This document shows positions 1-9,057 of a DNA stretch of 64,000 bases, in pieces. Each line of letters starts with the position of its first letter. The stretch's first letter is position 1. The position numbers and the translations under genes were made by a program. The notes under the pieces were generated by a model. The model had not been told where the DNA came from, searched no databases, and was given only the letters and a program-made list of their open reading frames with translations. Source of the DNA: JAAXKN01 sp050258815 (lineage in GTDB: Bacteria; Bacteroidota; Ignavibacteria; Ignavibacteriales; SURF-24); the NCBI GenBank assembly GCA_050258815.1, contig JBLMZM010000070.1, positions 1-64,000 of the forward strand, given 5' to 3'.

Positions 1-1184
1 TAAATGTATTTATCCAGCCAGCCGTAAAATTCTCCCGCATCTTTAGCGTTAAATCCGCCTTCCCTCCATTTGGCAACAAGAGAGTTTGTTCTGCTTACTA
101 TTTCCTTTTCATTTGGCAGCAGGCGCTGGGCAATGCCCGTTCCCTTTTTATTTAAGAGAGCTGAAATGTTAAGGTAATCCCTGCCGTTATCCATCGTTGC
201 GGAAAAACACCTGCCTTTTAACGAAAGAGCAAAAGCGTTTACAGGGGCAGTCCTGCCTTCAGGAGCAACCGTAACCTCCGGCAGACTGTTGCCTGCGGCA
301 ACCCAGACGGGTGTAACAAGAGTCGTCATCGGCCAGCCGAGCACGGTCCAGAGTGTAGTTAGGTTTGGATTTTCCCCGGCCTTAACACCCTGCACTATCA
401 TGGATGAAACGGTAGAGTTTCTTACAATGTAATCCCTGAATGGAATATACTGTGCCGTTGTATCCTCAGGCAGATTCATTTTGTAGAGGTCCGTCTTAAG
501 AAGCGAATTCTGAAGGTTTCTGTCTGCCTGTCCGAGCAAGAATTCCAGCGATATGTTTTTACTGGTGTACTGCTGCTTAAAAAGTTCTTCTGCCGTGGTA
601 AAGCGAATATGGCCGAGCCCGTGCTTGTCGTCCCCGGTAAAGGAAAAATTTGTGCGGATCAGGTATCCGTCGGGTGCAACTTTGGGGTCATTAACGTCGA
701 ACTTTACAAATGAGTAGTATCCGGTTTCATAGTATGCGGCGCCTCCTTTGGCGTCAATTACGCCGAAGTTTGCAGCAACTCCCCACTTGCCTTTGCCCTC
801 TTCAAGAAACTTTTCAAAGTCCTCCAGCGTGGCACATCTTGAGAGTGCTTCCTTCATAAACAATCCTTCCTGGTCATCCGGCACACTGCACTCAACACCT
901 ATATTGAGGTTATAAGACATTGTATTCATGATGCTGAAGCCTGCAGAGTTACTGCCCATCCAGACCTCTTTGCCGAGTGAATCCCCGGAATTAATTACTC
1001 CTATAAAATCGTATTTGCCGCCGTGAAAGAACATGAGCTTGTTCTCTGAAAAATCTGAATCGCGGTGCTTCCATAACAGCGGTCTGCCGTCGGGTGAAGC
1101 CTTGGCGGAAATAATTGCCGAGGTACAGGCCTGTGCCAGGTCAAAACCAAGAACCAAAAGTAAAAATAAGATCAACCGTTTCAA
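1..1184 (-). CDS. Secreted C45/Ntn-type amidohydrolase, C-terminus cut off by window edge
   Basis: Reading leftwards from a TTG start at 1184, the frame stays open to base 1, giving at least 394 residues; the gene continues outside the window. It opens with a signal peptide (KR, then a leucine-rich core, then a site after AQA), directly followed by C-T-S. A cysteine exactly at the new N-terminus followed by xAxPDGRPLLWKHRD-like residues is typical of secreted Ntn hydrolases of the C45 (isopenicillin-N acyltransferase / carcinine hydrolase-like) group, where that Cys is the nucleophile. The substrate cannot be read from sequence; amide bonds of acyl-amino acids or peptides are the family norm. 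The start is decided by GGAGG at 1190-1194, five bases upstream of the TTG; no ATG fits. A TACTTTTG promoter-like -7 box lies at 1211-1218 (minus). Confidence 0.72.
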   Translation of the reverse strand, partial: MKRLILFLLLVLGFDLAQACTSAIISAKASPDGRPLLWKHRDSDFSENKLMFFHGGKYDFIGVINSGDSLGKEVWMGSNSAGFSIMNTMSYNLNIGVECSVPDDQEGLFMKEALSRCATLEDFEKFLEEGKGKWGVAANFGVIDAKGGAAYYETGYYSFVKFDVNDPKVAPDGYLIRTNFSFTGDDKHGLGHIRFTTAEELFKQQYTSKNISLEFLLGQADRNLQNSLLKTDLYKMNLPEDTTAQYIPFRDYIVRNSTVSSMIVQGVKAGENPNLTTLWTVLGWPMTTLVTPVWVAAGNSLPEVTVAPEGRTAPVNAFALSLKGRCFSATMDNGRDYLNISALLNKKGTGIAQRLLPNEKEIVSRTNSLVAKWREGGFNAKDAGEFYGWLDKYI

Positions 1185-1210
1185 TACAACCTCCGGGAAT
1201 AAAGTTAGGA

Positions 1211-1218
1211 CAAAAGTA
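1211..1218 (-). promoter_or_regulatory. TAnnTTTG-type -7 box upstream of the C45 hydrolase
   Basis: TACTTTTG on the minus strand fits the Bacteroidota -7 consensus and would place transcription start roughly 20 bases before the TTG codon. No TTG -33 element lies 20 bases upstream, so the call is weak. Confidence 0.3.
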
Positions 1219-1300
1219 AAAAGAAAAACTATAAAGTAAAAAAGAAATAATGCAAAACTGCGGGAGTGGAACAGAGACATAGCCCGCAGCAGAGATGCAG

Positions 1301-1308
1301 TAATTTTG
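1301..1308 (+). promoter_or_regulatory. TAnnTTTG-type -7 box upstream of asparaginase
   Basis: TAATTTTG matches the Bacteroidota -7 consensus and gives a leader of about 70 bases before the ATG at 1386. There is no matching TTG at the expected -33 spacing, so it is only a candidate. Confidence 0.3.
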
Positions 1309-1385
1309 GGATATGCGTACGTGTTTTTCTGCTGAGGGAATATTTTGATTTATCCCGGGCATTTGATAATTTTAGGACAATTTTT

Positions 1386-2369
1386 ATGAGACGTGAAATG
1401 AAGAATCTTCTGATCGTATTTACGGGTGGTACATTCTCAATGAAAATTGATGAAACAACAGGAGGAGCGGTACCACATTTTTCTGGCAATGCATTGATAG
1501 AAATGATGCCTGAAATCAAGGACCTGGCAAATATATCGATATTTGATTTCGGAAAATATCCCGGACCCCACATGACACCCGAACTGATGCTTAAGCTTTC
1601 AAAGGATATACAGGGGTTCATTGAAAAGGATCATCCTGACGGCATTATCGTAACACACGGAACAGACACACTGGAGGAAACGGCATACCTGCTGGATCTC
1701 ACGATCGCCACCAGCATACCCATAGTGGTAATAGGCTCGATGAAAAACAGCTCGGAGCCTGACTGGGACGGGCCGCGCAACCTGAAGGACGCAATCTCTA
1801 TTTGCCTGAATTCCAACAGCCGTGACATGGGAGTACTGGTCTGCCTTAACGGAGAGATCAATGCCGCAAGCGAAGTAACTAAGACTCATACAGATAACGT
1901 GGAAACTTTCCACAGCCTGGACTTTGGCGCCCTGGGGTTTGTAGACCGGGGAAGGGTCCTCTTTAACCGCCTGCCCCGCAAGCTGGAGCACATTAAAACG
2001 GACAGTCTGAATTCCAACGTTGATCTGCTGAAGGTCTACGCCGGAATGAACGAAAAGTTTTTCAGGTATTCTGCAGACAGCGGTGTTGAAGCAATTGTTG
2101 TTGAGGCAATGGGTGTGGGCAATGTGCCGCCTGAGGCCTTTGAAGGAATTAAATATGCCGTTGAAAAGGGCATTCCCGTCGTACTGGTTTCCAGGTGTCC
2201 TGCCGGTGAAACACTAGATATTTATGGTTATCCTGGTGCGGGAAAGTGGCTTTCAGAAATAGGCGTCATCTTTGCAGATTACCTGAATGGTCAGAAAGCG
2301 CGCATAAAGCTCATGCTTGCCTTAGGGGTTACAAAAGAGGCAGAGAAATTAAAGGAGCTGTTCGTGTAG
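1386..2369 (+). CDS. L-asparaginase (type I-like)
   Basis: Hydrolyses L-asparagine to aspartate and ammonia. From the ATG at 1386 the protein has 327 residues, the usual size of the family. Both threonine motifs are visible: TGGTFS near the N-terminus (catalytic Thr about residue 16) and HGTDT (Thr93, Asp94), followed by LEETAYLLDL. There is no signal peptide, so it should be cytoplasmic. The open frame extends further upstream, but AGGA at 1374-1377 eight bases before 1386 supports this start; a second ATG at 1398 is possible. A strong hairpin terminator follows and is shared with the convergent FKBP gene. The aspartase fusion two genes away on the other strand could take the product on to fumarate. 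Confidence 0.9.
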   Translation: MRREMKNLLIVFTGGTFSMKIDETTGGAVPHFSGNALIEMMPEIKDLANISIFDFGKYPGPHMTPELMLKLSKDIQGFIEKDHPDGIIVTHGTDTLEETAYLLDLTIATSIPIVVIGSMKNSSEPDWDGPRNLKDAISICLNSNSRDMGVLVCLNGEINAASEVTKTHTDNVETFHSLDFGALGFVDRGRVLFNRLPRKLEHIKTDSLNSNVDLLKVYAGMNEKFFRYSADSGVEAIVVEAMGVGNVPPEAFEGIKYAVEKGIPVVLVSRCPAGETLDIYGYPGAGKWLSEIGVIFADYLNGQKARIKLMLALGVTKEAEKLKELFV

Positions 2370-2402
2370 CTGGCAGCTTCCAGATAAGCGTTCCCTGAAA
2401 AC

Positions 2403-2443
2403 AAAAAAGCGCAGCGGGTATTATCCCCACGCTGCGCTTTTTT
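2403..2443. terminator. Bidirectional rho-independent terminator
   Basis: GCGCAGCG (2409-2416) pairs with CGCTGCGC (2430-2437), flanked by an A6 run on the left and a T6 run on the right. It sits between the convergent asparaginase and FKBP genes and can serve both strands. Confidence 0.85.
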
Positions 2444-2457
2444 ATGTAAAAGAAATA

Positions 2458-3162
2458 TTATTTCGAAATTGAAAGGAGCTCAACTTCAAATATTAATGTA
2501 GCGTTAGGCGGAATGGCCTGTCCGGCTCCCTGTTCGCCATAACCAAGTGATGAAGGAATAAATAACTGCCACTTGTCGCCGACTTTCATCATCTGAAGGG
2601 CTTCGCCCCATCCCTTAATGACTCCGTTAACGTTAAAAGTAATTGGTTCCCCTCTCTTATAAGAGTTATCGAATTCTGTTCCATCGATGAGGGTACCGCG
2701 GTAGTTACAGGTTACTTTGTCGGTTGCCTTGGGTGAAGGACCGTTACCTGCCTGAAGCACCTTATACTGTAAACCGCTGGCAGTAGTCTTAACTCCCTCT
2801 TTTGTCTTATTTGAGGCAAGGAATGATTCGCCTTCCTTTAAATTCTTCTCGCCCATTTCTTTCATTTTAACGTTCTGCTTTTCCATCATTTCTTTCTGGA
2901 AAGAGACCATGGTTTCCCTGATCTCGGCATCAGTTAAGAGATAAAGACTGTCTTTTAACGTGCCGTCCTTGATTCCCTGCAGGAATGCCTCGTTATTTAT
3001 TTCAATTGACTGTTTTTTCAGATTGCGGCCTATGTCGAGACCAATGCTGTAGCTGACTTTATCCTTCTGTGTTTTGAGGTCAGACTTCGTAACATCCTTC
3101 TGCTGACAGGCGGCTATACCGACGCTTAAGACGACCAAAAGCGCAATTTTCTGAATATTCAT
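2458..3162 (-). CDS. FKBP-type peptidyl-prolyl cis-trans isomerase, lipoprotein
   Basis: A 234-residue protein with a lipoprotein signal: hydrophobic stretch ending IAAC, lipidated Cys about residue 19. It should therefore be anchored on the periplasmic side of a membrane and assist folding of exported proteins by proline isomerisation. Residues about 35-120 form the helical FKBP N-terminal dimerisation domain (VSYSIGLDIG start, then KEMMEKQN-type helix). About 125-234 form the FKBP catalytic domain, with TASGLQYKVL, VTCNYRGTLIDGTEFDNSY, VIKGWGEAL and SLGYGEQGAG...IPPNATLIFEVELL, the usual Mip/FklB-like signature. SD AAGGAG lies just before the ATG. A well-formed TTG-N20-TAATTTTG promoter lies upstream. 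Confidence 0.93.
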   Translation of the reverse strand: MNIQKIALLVVLSVGIAACQQKDVTKSDLKTQKDKVSYSIGLDIGRNLKKQSIEINNEAFLQGIKDGTLKDSLYLLTDAEIRETMVSFQKEMMEKQNVKMKEMGEKNLKEGESFLASNKTKEGVKTTASGLQYKVLQAGNGPSPKATDKVTCNYRGTLIDGTEFDNSYKRGEPITFNVNGVIKGWGEALQMMKVGDKWQLFIPSSLGYGEQGAGQAIPPNATLIFEVELLSISK

Positions 3163-3216
3163 TAATTCTCCTTGTAGTTTGAGTGTTTACAGCTCCGGGC
3201 TGTTAATTTTAAGTTC

Positions 3217-3247
3217 CAAAATTAGCTTATCTATACATCATAAGCAA
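3217..3247 (-). promoter_or_regulatory. Bacteroidota-type promoter of the FKBP gene
   Basis: On the minus strand, TTG (3247-3245) is followed after exactly 20 bases by TAATTTTG (3224-3217). Expected start of transcription is near 3210, giving a leader of about 48 bases with an AAGGAG site. It has the same architecture as the sites at 11722, 46437 and 52726. Confidence 0.65.
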
Positions 3248-3353
3248 TTGATAAGTTCCGGTACTATTTCAAGTGCACTATTTTATGGACGTTCAGATTC
3301 AGCCTCCTGAACCCGCCCAGAAGAGGGGCAGGATCAGGGAGGATAAACAAAAA

Positions 3354-5225
3354 CTATCCTTTAATTTTCTGAGGTCTCAGCATGTTCTCGGGAGCCAGCA
3401 GCTCGTCGAGCTTTTCCTTTGACAGCAGATTCTTTTCCAGTACCAGCTCATAAACTCCCCTGTTGTTCTCAAGGGCTTCCTTGGCCAGGGCTGTACAGGT
3501 TTCATAACCTAAGACCGGGTTAAGTGCAGTAACCAGTCCGATGCTGTTTTCAACCAGTTTGCGGCAATGCTGAACGTTTGCCGTGATACCTTCTATACAC
3601 TTGTATTTAAGGGTTTCCATGCCGTTTTTAAGCATCTCAATGGATTCAAAAATACTTTGTGTAATTACCGGTTCCATAACGTTCAGCTCCAGCTGCCCGG
3701 CCTCGGCAGCCAGCGTAACGGTCAGGTCATTTCCGATTACCTTAAAGGCAATCTGGTTGACTACTTCCGGAATTACGGGGTTTACCTTTCCGGGCATAAT
3801 AGATGAGCCCGGCTGCATGGGAGGAAGGTTAATTTCACCAAGACCGGTTCTGGGTCCTGATGAAAGCAGCCTGAGGTCATTAGAAATTTTTGAAAGCTTT
3901 ACTGCCAGGCGCTTCAGTGCCGAGGAATACATGACAAAGGCTCCGGTATCCTGTGTGGCTTCAACTAGGTTTGGAGCTAGTACCACCTCAAATTGGGTTA
4001 TTTCACGCAGGTGTTCAATAACTTTTTCACCATAGTCAGGATCAGCATTAATACCGGTACCGATGGCGGTTCCGCCCATATTAACTTCCAGGAACAGGCG
4101 TGCATTCTGTGCCAGCCTTTCGATCTCTTCGCCTAAAGTAACAGCATAGGCCTCAAAGGATTGGCCCAGCGTCATTGGCACGGCATCCTGCAGCTGTGTG
4201 CGCCCCATTTTGATTACGTGTGCAAACTCACGGGACTTAGCTCTTAATGAATCAATTAATGTGCGCAGAACTTCGGTTAGTTTTTTATTGCTGTAAATAA
4301 TGGCAATTTTTACTGCCGTAGGGTAAACGTCGTTAGTCGATTGAGACAGGTTAACGTGGTTATTCGGGTGGCAGTACTTGTACTCTCCCCTTTCATAACC
4401 CAGGATCTCGAGTGCGCGGTTTGCAATTACCTCGTTTGCATTCATGTTTGTGGATGTTCCTGCTCCACCCTGAATCATATCCACCACGAAATGATTGTGG
4501 TGCCTTCCGTTTAATATTTCGCTGCATGCCTGCACGATAGCGTCATTAACCGGCTTGGATATGAGTCCCAGTTCATAATTAGCCTTAGCCGAGGCCATCT
4601 TGACCATTGCCAGCGCTTCGATTAGTACGGGAAACTGTGAAAGTGAGATACCGCTGATGTTGAAATTCTCGAGAGCACGGAGTGTCTGCACCCCGTACAG
4701 ATATTCCTGTGGTACTTCACGTTCACCCAGAAGATCGTGTTCCATTCTGGTCCTGCCCGATTCATACTGGGCGGCAATGTTGACGACGTGGCTGTTGCTT
4801 TGTTTCATGCGCCGTGAAATTATTCGTGCAATGTGTGAAAGCACCTTGGCGCAAAGTGAAGAGTTTTCCTTAAAGAGTTCGAGAAAATTTTCCCTGCTTA
4901 TCAAAAGCAGCGTGGAATTAAGCAGAGCCCTGGCAGAAGTCGAATGTGGAGAGTCATCCATTAAAGCCCCTTCTCCCAGGAAGTCATATTTGGAGAAAAA
5001 TGACAATCGCTTTTCCTCTCCGAAGGGTGTTTTCTTGAATAGTTCAATTTCTCCCTCATAAATAATAAACAAATATTTACGCGGGTTATTTTCTGCAAAG
5101 ATGATAGAGTTGGCGGCATATGTCCTGACTTCAATAGATTCAGCCAGTTTTTTCCTTTCCTCCTCACTCAGATCCTTAAACAATTCGATTTCTTTGATGA
5201 AATCATTAATTAAGCTGGTTTCCAT
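3354..5225 (-). CDS. aspA: Cyclic-nucleotide-binding-domain / aspartate ammonia-lyase fusion
   Basis: A 623-residue protein with two domains. Residues about 1-150 form a CRP/FNR-like cyclic-nucleotide-binding fold (ELFKDLSEEE start, phosphate-binding cassette FLGEGALMDDSPHSTSA). Residues about 160-623 are a full-length aspartase, which deaminates aspartate reversibly to fumarate and ammonia. It shows MIQGGAGTSTNMNANE, HVNLSQSTNDVYPTA, GGTAIGTGIN and the fumarate-lyase signature GSSIMPGKVN at about 473-482. No DNA-binding helix-turn-helix is visible, so the sensory domain probably acts on the enzyme itself. The cassette arginine that usually contacts the cyclic phosphate is His94 here (PHSTSA instead of PRSAT), while Glu85 is kept, so the ligand may not be cAMP. 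No gene lies close enough to form an operon. Confidence 0.92.
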   Translation of the reverse strand: METSLINDFIKEIELFKDLSEEERKKLAESIEVRTYAANSIIFAENNPRKYLFIIYEGEIELFKKTPFGEEKRLSFFSKYDFLGEGALMDDSPHSTSARALLNSTLLLISRENFLELFKENSSLCAKVLSHIARIISRRMKQSNSHVVNIAAQYESGRTRMEHDLLGEREVPQEYLYGVQTLRALENFNISGISLSQFPVLIEALAMVKMASAKANYELGLISKPVNDAIVQACSEILNGRHHNHFVVDMIQGGAGTSTNMNANEVIANRALEILGYERGEYKYCHPNNHVNLSQSTNDVYPTAVKIAIIYSNKKLTEVLRTLIDSLRAKSREFAHVIKMGRTQLQDAVPMTLGQSFEAYAVTLGEEIERLAQNARLFLEVNMGGTAIGTGINADPDYGEKVIEHLREITQFEVVLAPNLVEATQDTGAFVMYSSALKRLAVKLSKISNDLRLLSSGPRTGLGEINLPPMQPGSSIMPGKVNPVIPEVVNQIAFKVIGNDLTVTLAAEAGQLELNVMEPVITQSIFESIEMLKNGMETLKYKCIEGITANVQHCRKLVENSIGLVTALNPVLGYETCTALAKEALENNRGVYELVLEKNLLSKEKLDELLAPENMLRPQKIKG

Positions 5226-5490
5226 TAATAGATCTCCGTTATGTTTTTCCCATATCGGGAATTAAAAAAAATCATTGCATAAAAATACACAAAATTCCCG
5301 GGGTATATCTAAAAGAAAAGTGTAAAAATTTGAACAAAGTTTAAAAGTCAGCGGATTCCAAGTTAAATTTGCGGCCGATGTTGAAAGCTTAAGGTAGGTA
5401 TAATTACTGAAATACACCGGTGCAAGACCTCTTAAGATTGGCCTGCTGCACCTGTGTATCTCCAGACCCATGCTGCCCGGGGGATAAAAA
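5226..5490. other. Intergenic region without a gene
   Basis: Contains the upstream region of the aspartase fusion (minus) and the downstream region of the DUF1761 gene. A hairpin pairs GGTGCA near 5419 with TGCACC near 5448 and may end the DUF1761 transcript, but it has no T tract. I found no coding signal or clean promoter. Confidence 0.4.
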
Positions 5491-5904
5491 TTATCTCCAG
5501 TACGTTAAAATAATGCCCATTGCCATAAAACCCATCAGGTGGTAACCGGCATCGCTGAACTGTAGCTTAATGCGGCGCTCTTCGAATACAAAAGATACAC
5601 CGACGGTCAGTATCAGTGTAGCTGCAGATACCAGGATTCCGATCCACATTCCGTAGGTTACTGTCTTTGCGTTGGCAAGGCAGATAAAATATTCGAGTAT
5701 CAAAGCGGCTGTAAGCGTGGAAATGAAGGCTATTGTAAATATTTTGGTGGCTTCTTTCTTTCCGTCATTTTTTATATAATTTAACTGCAGCCATTTGTTT
5801 CCGAAGTGTTTGGGAGTATACCAGGCGGCTCCGAGGACAAAATAAATTGAGGCAGCAAAAAAAACTGCCATATAATCGATCTGTGATAATATGGTTATTG
5901 GCAT
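5491..5904 (-). CDS. DUF1761-family small membrane protein
   Basis: A 137-residue integral membrane protein with about four hydrophobic segments: IDYMAVFFAASIYFVLGAAWY, FTIAFISTLTAALILEYFI, MWIGILVSAATLILTVGVSF and YHLMGFMAMGIILTYW. The N-terminal pattern AAWYTPKHFGNKWLQL is the recognisable mark of the DUF1761 family (GxxWYSPxxFGxxW). The function of the family is not established, and nothing nearby suggests one. A TATGTTTG -7-like box lies at 5928-5935 on the minus strand without a good -33 element. Confidence 0.8.
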   Translation of the reverse strand: MPITILSQIDYMAVFFAASIYFVLGAAWYTPKHFGNKWLQLNYIKNDGKKEATKIFTIAFISTLTAALILEYFICLANAKTVTYGMWIGILVSAATLILTVGVSFVFEERRIKLQFSDAGYHLMGFMAMGIILTYWR

Positions 5905-5927
5905 ATATTATTTCTCTAAAATTTATA

Positions 5928-5935
5928 CAAACATA
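5928..5935 (-). promoter_or_regulatory. TAnnTTTG-type -7 box upstream of the DUF1761 gene
   Basis: TATGTTTG on the minus strand, about 24 bases before the start codon. The -33 position reads CTG rather than TTG, so support is partial. Confidence 0.3.
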
Positions 5936-6082
5936 CAAAATATATTCATCGGTTCAGAAATACCGGATAAAAGATTCCGGAATTTATAGCCTATTATCGG
6001 CAGCAGCCGTGGAAAAGTTTATTGACAAAATAAATGACTTGAACCGGGCTGATAAATGTTGTATGGAACGGCCGGATATTGC

Positions 6083-6114
6083 AGCGGCTGCGCGATGAGC
6101 CTCACGCAGCCGCT
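6083..6114. terminator. GC-rich hairpin downstream of the hexosaminidase gene
   Basis: AGCGGCTGCG (6083-6092) pairs perfectly with CGCAGCCGCT (6105-6114). It lies about 40 bases past the GH20 stop codon. The minus-strand side lacks a T tract, so it may be a processing or stability hairpin rather than a classical terminator. Confidence 0.4.
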
Positions 6115-6152
6115 ATTTTCAGATTTAATTATTAAACCTAAAGCAATTAAAT

Positions 6153-8198
6153 TCAGGAATTTAAGTCCACGGCTTTTATCAGTTTTTCAATGGCTGAAGT
6201 TACCATGATTTCTGCCTGTCCGCGGGGCTTTCTGGCTCTTTGGATGGCTGAAAGCTGCTCGTCAACCCACGTCTTATAAGTCTTCTTGCCGGCGTGGATT
6301 ATTTCAACTGCCTGAAGGGCTGCAGAAGAAATATCAGCCAGATCGCCCGAAAGGCTTTCAATTTCCTTCAGTACGGGAGATGCTTTTATGACCTTGAGAA
6401 GCCTCTCATGATTCTGCTTCCAGAGTGTCAGATAGGCCCTGATCTCATTTTCAGAAGCCGCATCTTTGGATGCGAGGTACTTATCAACCAGGTTTCTGAA
6501 ATTACGGGCTACTTCGGCATCGGGCAGTGCTGCATCCACCGTTCTGGTGTATGGAGAGTATGAAGTATAAGTGATACCCTGGCGGTGGCGGTCGTAAATT
6601 TTTACCGGTTCAATTACGTCAACAAGCGTCTTCAATGGAGTAATATCCATATCGTTTGAAAGTCTTCTTAACATCATTTCCTGGTTTTTACGGTGTGTAA
6701 GTCCCAAATCTTCCAGATAAAAACTCAGAAAATTCATGCGCCTGTACATATCGGCTACGTCATTTACGCCAGAAGGCGACCAGAATCTTTCGGCTATTAC
6801 CCCGGTGCGCGGCCAGATGCGGGAATCCACATTTTCCGGTGTTACTAGTTCTGCCCAGCTGGTTGCTTCGCCTCCCATGACGAGTTTTTTCTCATCCTCG
6901 CTCAGTGTGGAGTTTGCAGGAACGGGATCGTTAAGGTAATGGAAGTCCGCAGGCTGAATAAGATCAATATAATATCCGTTAGAAAGTATAACCTGGAAGC
7001 CCGATTTGGCTGCCTTGGCCAGGCCCTCCTGTCCGCGCCAGGACTGAATTACTATATCCTTTGGCAGTTCCGGCTGCTGGATCTCATCCCATCCAATCAT
7101 CTTTTTGCCGTATTTTGTCAGTATCTTAAGTATCCTGCTGTTAAAATACCTTTGAAGCTGGTGATTATCCGGAATATTGTTCTGCTTCATGAATTCCTGT
7201 ATCTGGGCGTTGGCTTTCCACTGCTTGCCGTTATTTTCATCCCCGCCCATGTGCATATATTCATCCGGAAACAGCTGCGACATTTCTGCAAAGAACTTGT
7301 CAAAGAATTCATATGTCTTTTCTATTGTAGGGTTGAACGTGGGATCGAATACCCCCCATTTCCTTTCTATCTTATAGGGACCCGGTGCGCTGGCCAGTTC
7401 GGGAAAAGCTACAAGCCAGCTGGTTGAGTGTCCCGGAATATCGAACTCAGGAATAACCCTGATGCCTCTATCGGCCGCATAATCAATTACCTCTTTTATC
7501 TGCGTCTGTGTATAATAGAAACCGTCCGAGGCAACCTCATGAAGCCGGGGAAAAGTTTTGCATTCAACGCGGAAGCCCTGGTCATCACTTAAGTGCCAGT
7601 GAAATACATTCATCTTTACCGCAGCCATTGCGTCTATGTTTCTTTTTACGACGTCAATTGGCATAAAATGACGGGAAACATCCATCATGAGTCCTCTCCA
7701 TGCAAATCGCGGAGCATCCTCAACCATTACCGCGGGTAAATAGTATCCCTGCTCATCAGAGCTTAAAAGCTGCAGGAAAGTTTCCAGGCCTCTGAGTATA
7801 CCCAGGTCCGTCTCTGCGCTGAGATTAACCTTTTCGGGTGTAACCTCCAGCTTATAGGCTTCGTTTTCGCCTAATTTCAGCTCTCCCTTTCTCTGGCAGC
7901 TTATATAAAAGCTTACCGTATCACTTTGTGTCTGTTTTGTGATATAATCCTGAGGGAAAAACAATCCGGTCTTTCCCGAAAGTCGCCTCAGGACCCTTGA
8001 AGCATAAGAATATAACCTGTCGTTGCATTCTCCTTTGACGGATACTGCAAAAGACGGCGAAAGCCTGAATTTCCCGCTGTTCATGGTTATTTTAGCAGGC
8101 ATCGGCATAAGCTTAAGCTTTGTGTCTATTTCTCCGGCTGATAAATTTGTACAGAGCAAAAAGAGCATTAAAGCGATAATAGAAACAGATTTTTTCAT
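6153..8198 (-). CDS. Secreted beta-N-acetylhexosaminidase, GH20
   Basis: Removes terminal N-acetylglucosamine or N-acetylgalactosamine from glycans such as chitin or peptidoglycan fragments. The chosen start at 8198 gives 681 residues with a clear signal peptide (KK, hydrophobic core, cleavage near LSAG). The frame is open further upstream, but those residues would bury the signal. An N-terminal GH20b domain (about 30-150) precedes the catalytic barrel, with RGLMMDVSRHF, the HWHLSDDQGFR strand and the catalytic pair in HMGGDE (Asp320, Glu321). The C-terminal part carries additional helical sequence. It is probably periplasmic or surface-exposed. A second, divergent GH20 enzyme lies at 43691-46138, pointing to active amino-sugar scavenging. 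Confidence 0.92.
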   Translation of the reverse strand: MKKSVSIIALMLFLLCTNLSAGEIDTKLKLMPMPAKITMNSGKFRLSPSFAVSVKGECNDRLYSYASRVLRRLSGKTGLFFPQDYITKQTQSDTVSFYISCQRKGELKLGENEAYKLEVTPEKVNLSAETDLGILRGLETFLQLLSSDEQGYYLPAVMVEDAPRFAWRGLMMDVSRHFMPIDVVKRNIDAMAAVKMNVFHWHLSDDQGFRVECKTFPRLHEVASDGFYYTQTQIKEVIDYAADRGIRVIPEFDIPGHSTSWLVAFPELASAPGPYKIERKWGVFDPTFNPTIEKTYEFFDKFFAEMSQLFPDEYMHMGGDENNGKQWKANAQIQEFMKQNNIPDNHQLQRYFNSRILKILTKYGKKMIGWDEIQQPELPKDIVIQSWRGQEGLAKAAKSGFQVILSNGYYIDLIQPADFHYLNDPVPANSTLSEDEKKLVMGGEATSWAELVTPENVDSRIWPRTGVIAERFWSPSGVNDVADMYRRMNFLSFYLEDLGLTHRKNQEMMLRRLSNDMDITPLKTLVDVIEPVKIYDRHRQGITYTSYSPYTRTVDAALPDAEVARNFRNLVDKYLASKDAASENEIRAYLTLWKQNHERLLKVIKASPVLKEIESLSGDLADISSAALQAVEIIHAGKKTYKTWVDEQLSAIQRARKPRGQAEIMVTSAIEKLIKAVDLNS

Positions 8199-8320
8199 AG
8201 CACCCCGCATAATTTGTTTACATGAGTTTTCCGGCAAATAGATTGCCCGGCTGAAAATACACAGGAAAAATTTTATAGTCAAAGGATTCGTTTTTCAAAA
8301 AAAATATTGAATAAATGAGG

Positions 8321-8884
8321 CTAAAATTGACTATTTTCAGCTTCTTTAATAAAGTCCTCCGAACAGACCGCTCTGGCATAAACTGCGGCCAGTGCTGAAA
8401 TAAATGCCCCGTGTACGTGTCCTGCGGGAATAATTTCCCCGCCAAAACCTAGTGCCCTTGTAGCACAGGCGTCGTGTAAGAGTGTGCATTGAAAACCCAG
8501 GTCAAAGGCTGCGCGCACGGTTGCATCCACGCACATGTGGGTCATCATTCCGGCTATAACCAGTTTATTTATATTTTCTTGTTTGAGATATCCGAGCAGC
8601 GGAGTATCCCTGAAACTGTTGGGATAGTTCTTCTGAATGACCATTTCACCGGGTATGGGTTTTACGCTTTCATGAATTTCTGCGCCCTTTGTATCCGGAA
8701 TGAAAAATGTTGAACCCGGGCGGAGGGAAAGGTGCTGAATGTGTACTACGGGCTTTCCCATTTTGCGGAACACGTCTAGCACTTTACGGGCCTTAATTGC
8801 GGCTTCGGGGCTTCCTTCAAGCTCCATCTTTCCATCCGGGAAATAGTCATTCTGTACGTCGATAATTAATAATGCGGTATTCAT
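8321..8884 (-). CDS. Isochorismatase-family cysteine hydrolase
   Basis: A 187-residue cytoplasmic hydrolase of the isochorismatase/nicotinamidase fold. The catalytic Asp lies in LLIIDVQNDYF at the N-terminus and the nucleophile Cys in AGMMTHMCVDATVRAAFDLG; the cis-peptide region VIAGM is also present. The closest resemblance is to the general cysteine-hydrolase branch (isochorismatase-like, YcaC-like) rather than dedicated nicotinamidases, because the metal-site histidines of PncA are not evident. The substrate is unknown. It is divergently transcribed from the DJ-1/PfpI-like gene, with less than 220 bases between them. Confidence 0.85.
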   Translation of the reverse strand: MNTALLIIDVQNDYFPDGKMELEGSPEAAIKARKVLDVFRKMGKPVVHIQHLSLRPGSTFFIPDTKGAEIHESVKPIPGEMVIQKNYPNSFRDTPLLGYLKQENINKLVIAGMMTHMCVDATVRAAFDLGFQCTLLHDACATRALGFGGEIIPAGHVHGAFISALAAVYARAVCSEDFIKEAENSQF

Positions 8885-9057
8885 TTTATATTCCTCTTTT
8901 TGATTTATAAGTTTTATATCTGCAAATATGATCTGGCTTTATGGCTCAATATATTTTAATCAGCCCACATAATATACAAAAATCATAATTTCCAGGCCTG
9001 AATCCGGGCGCTTTGTCATAAAACCCGGGGGGCTTTCCAACTATCATGTTTATTTAT

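Noticed and set aside
1599..1991. Minus-strand frames of 76-130 codons opposite asparaginase.
   Set aside because: Antisense shadows of a conserved enzyme; no ribosome site, no family.
5847..6098. Open frame of 83 codons between DUF1761 and GH20 genes on the plus strand.
   Set aside because: Overlaps the start of the DUF1761 gene, ends inside a hairpin and shows low-complexity composition without a ribosome site.
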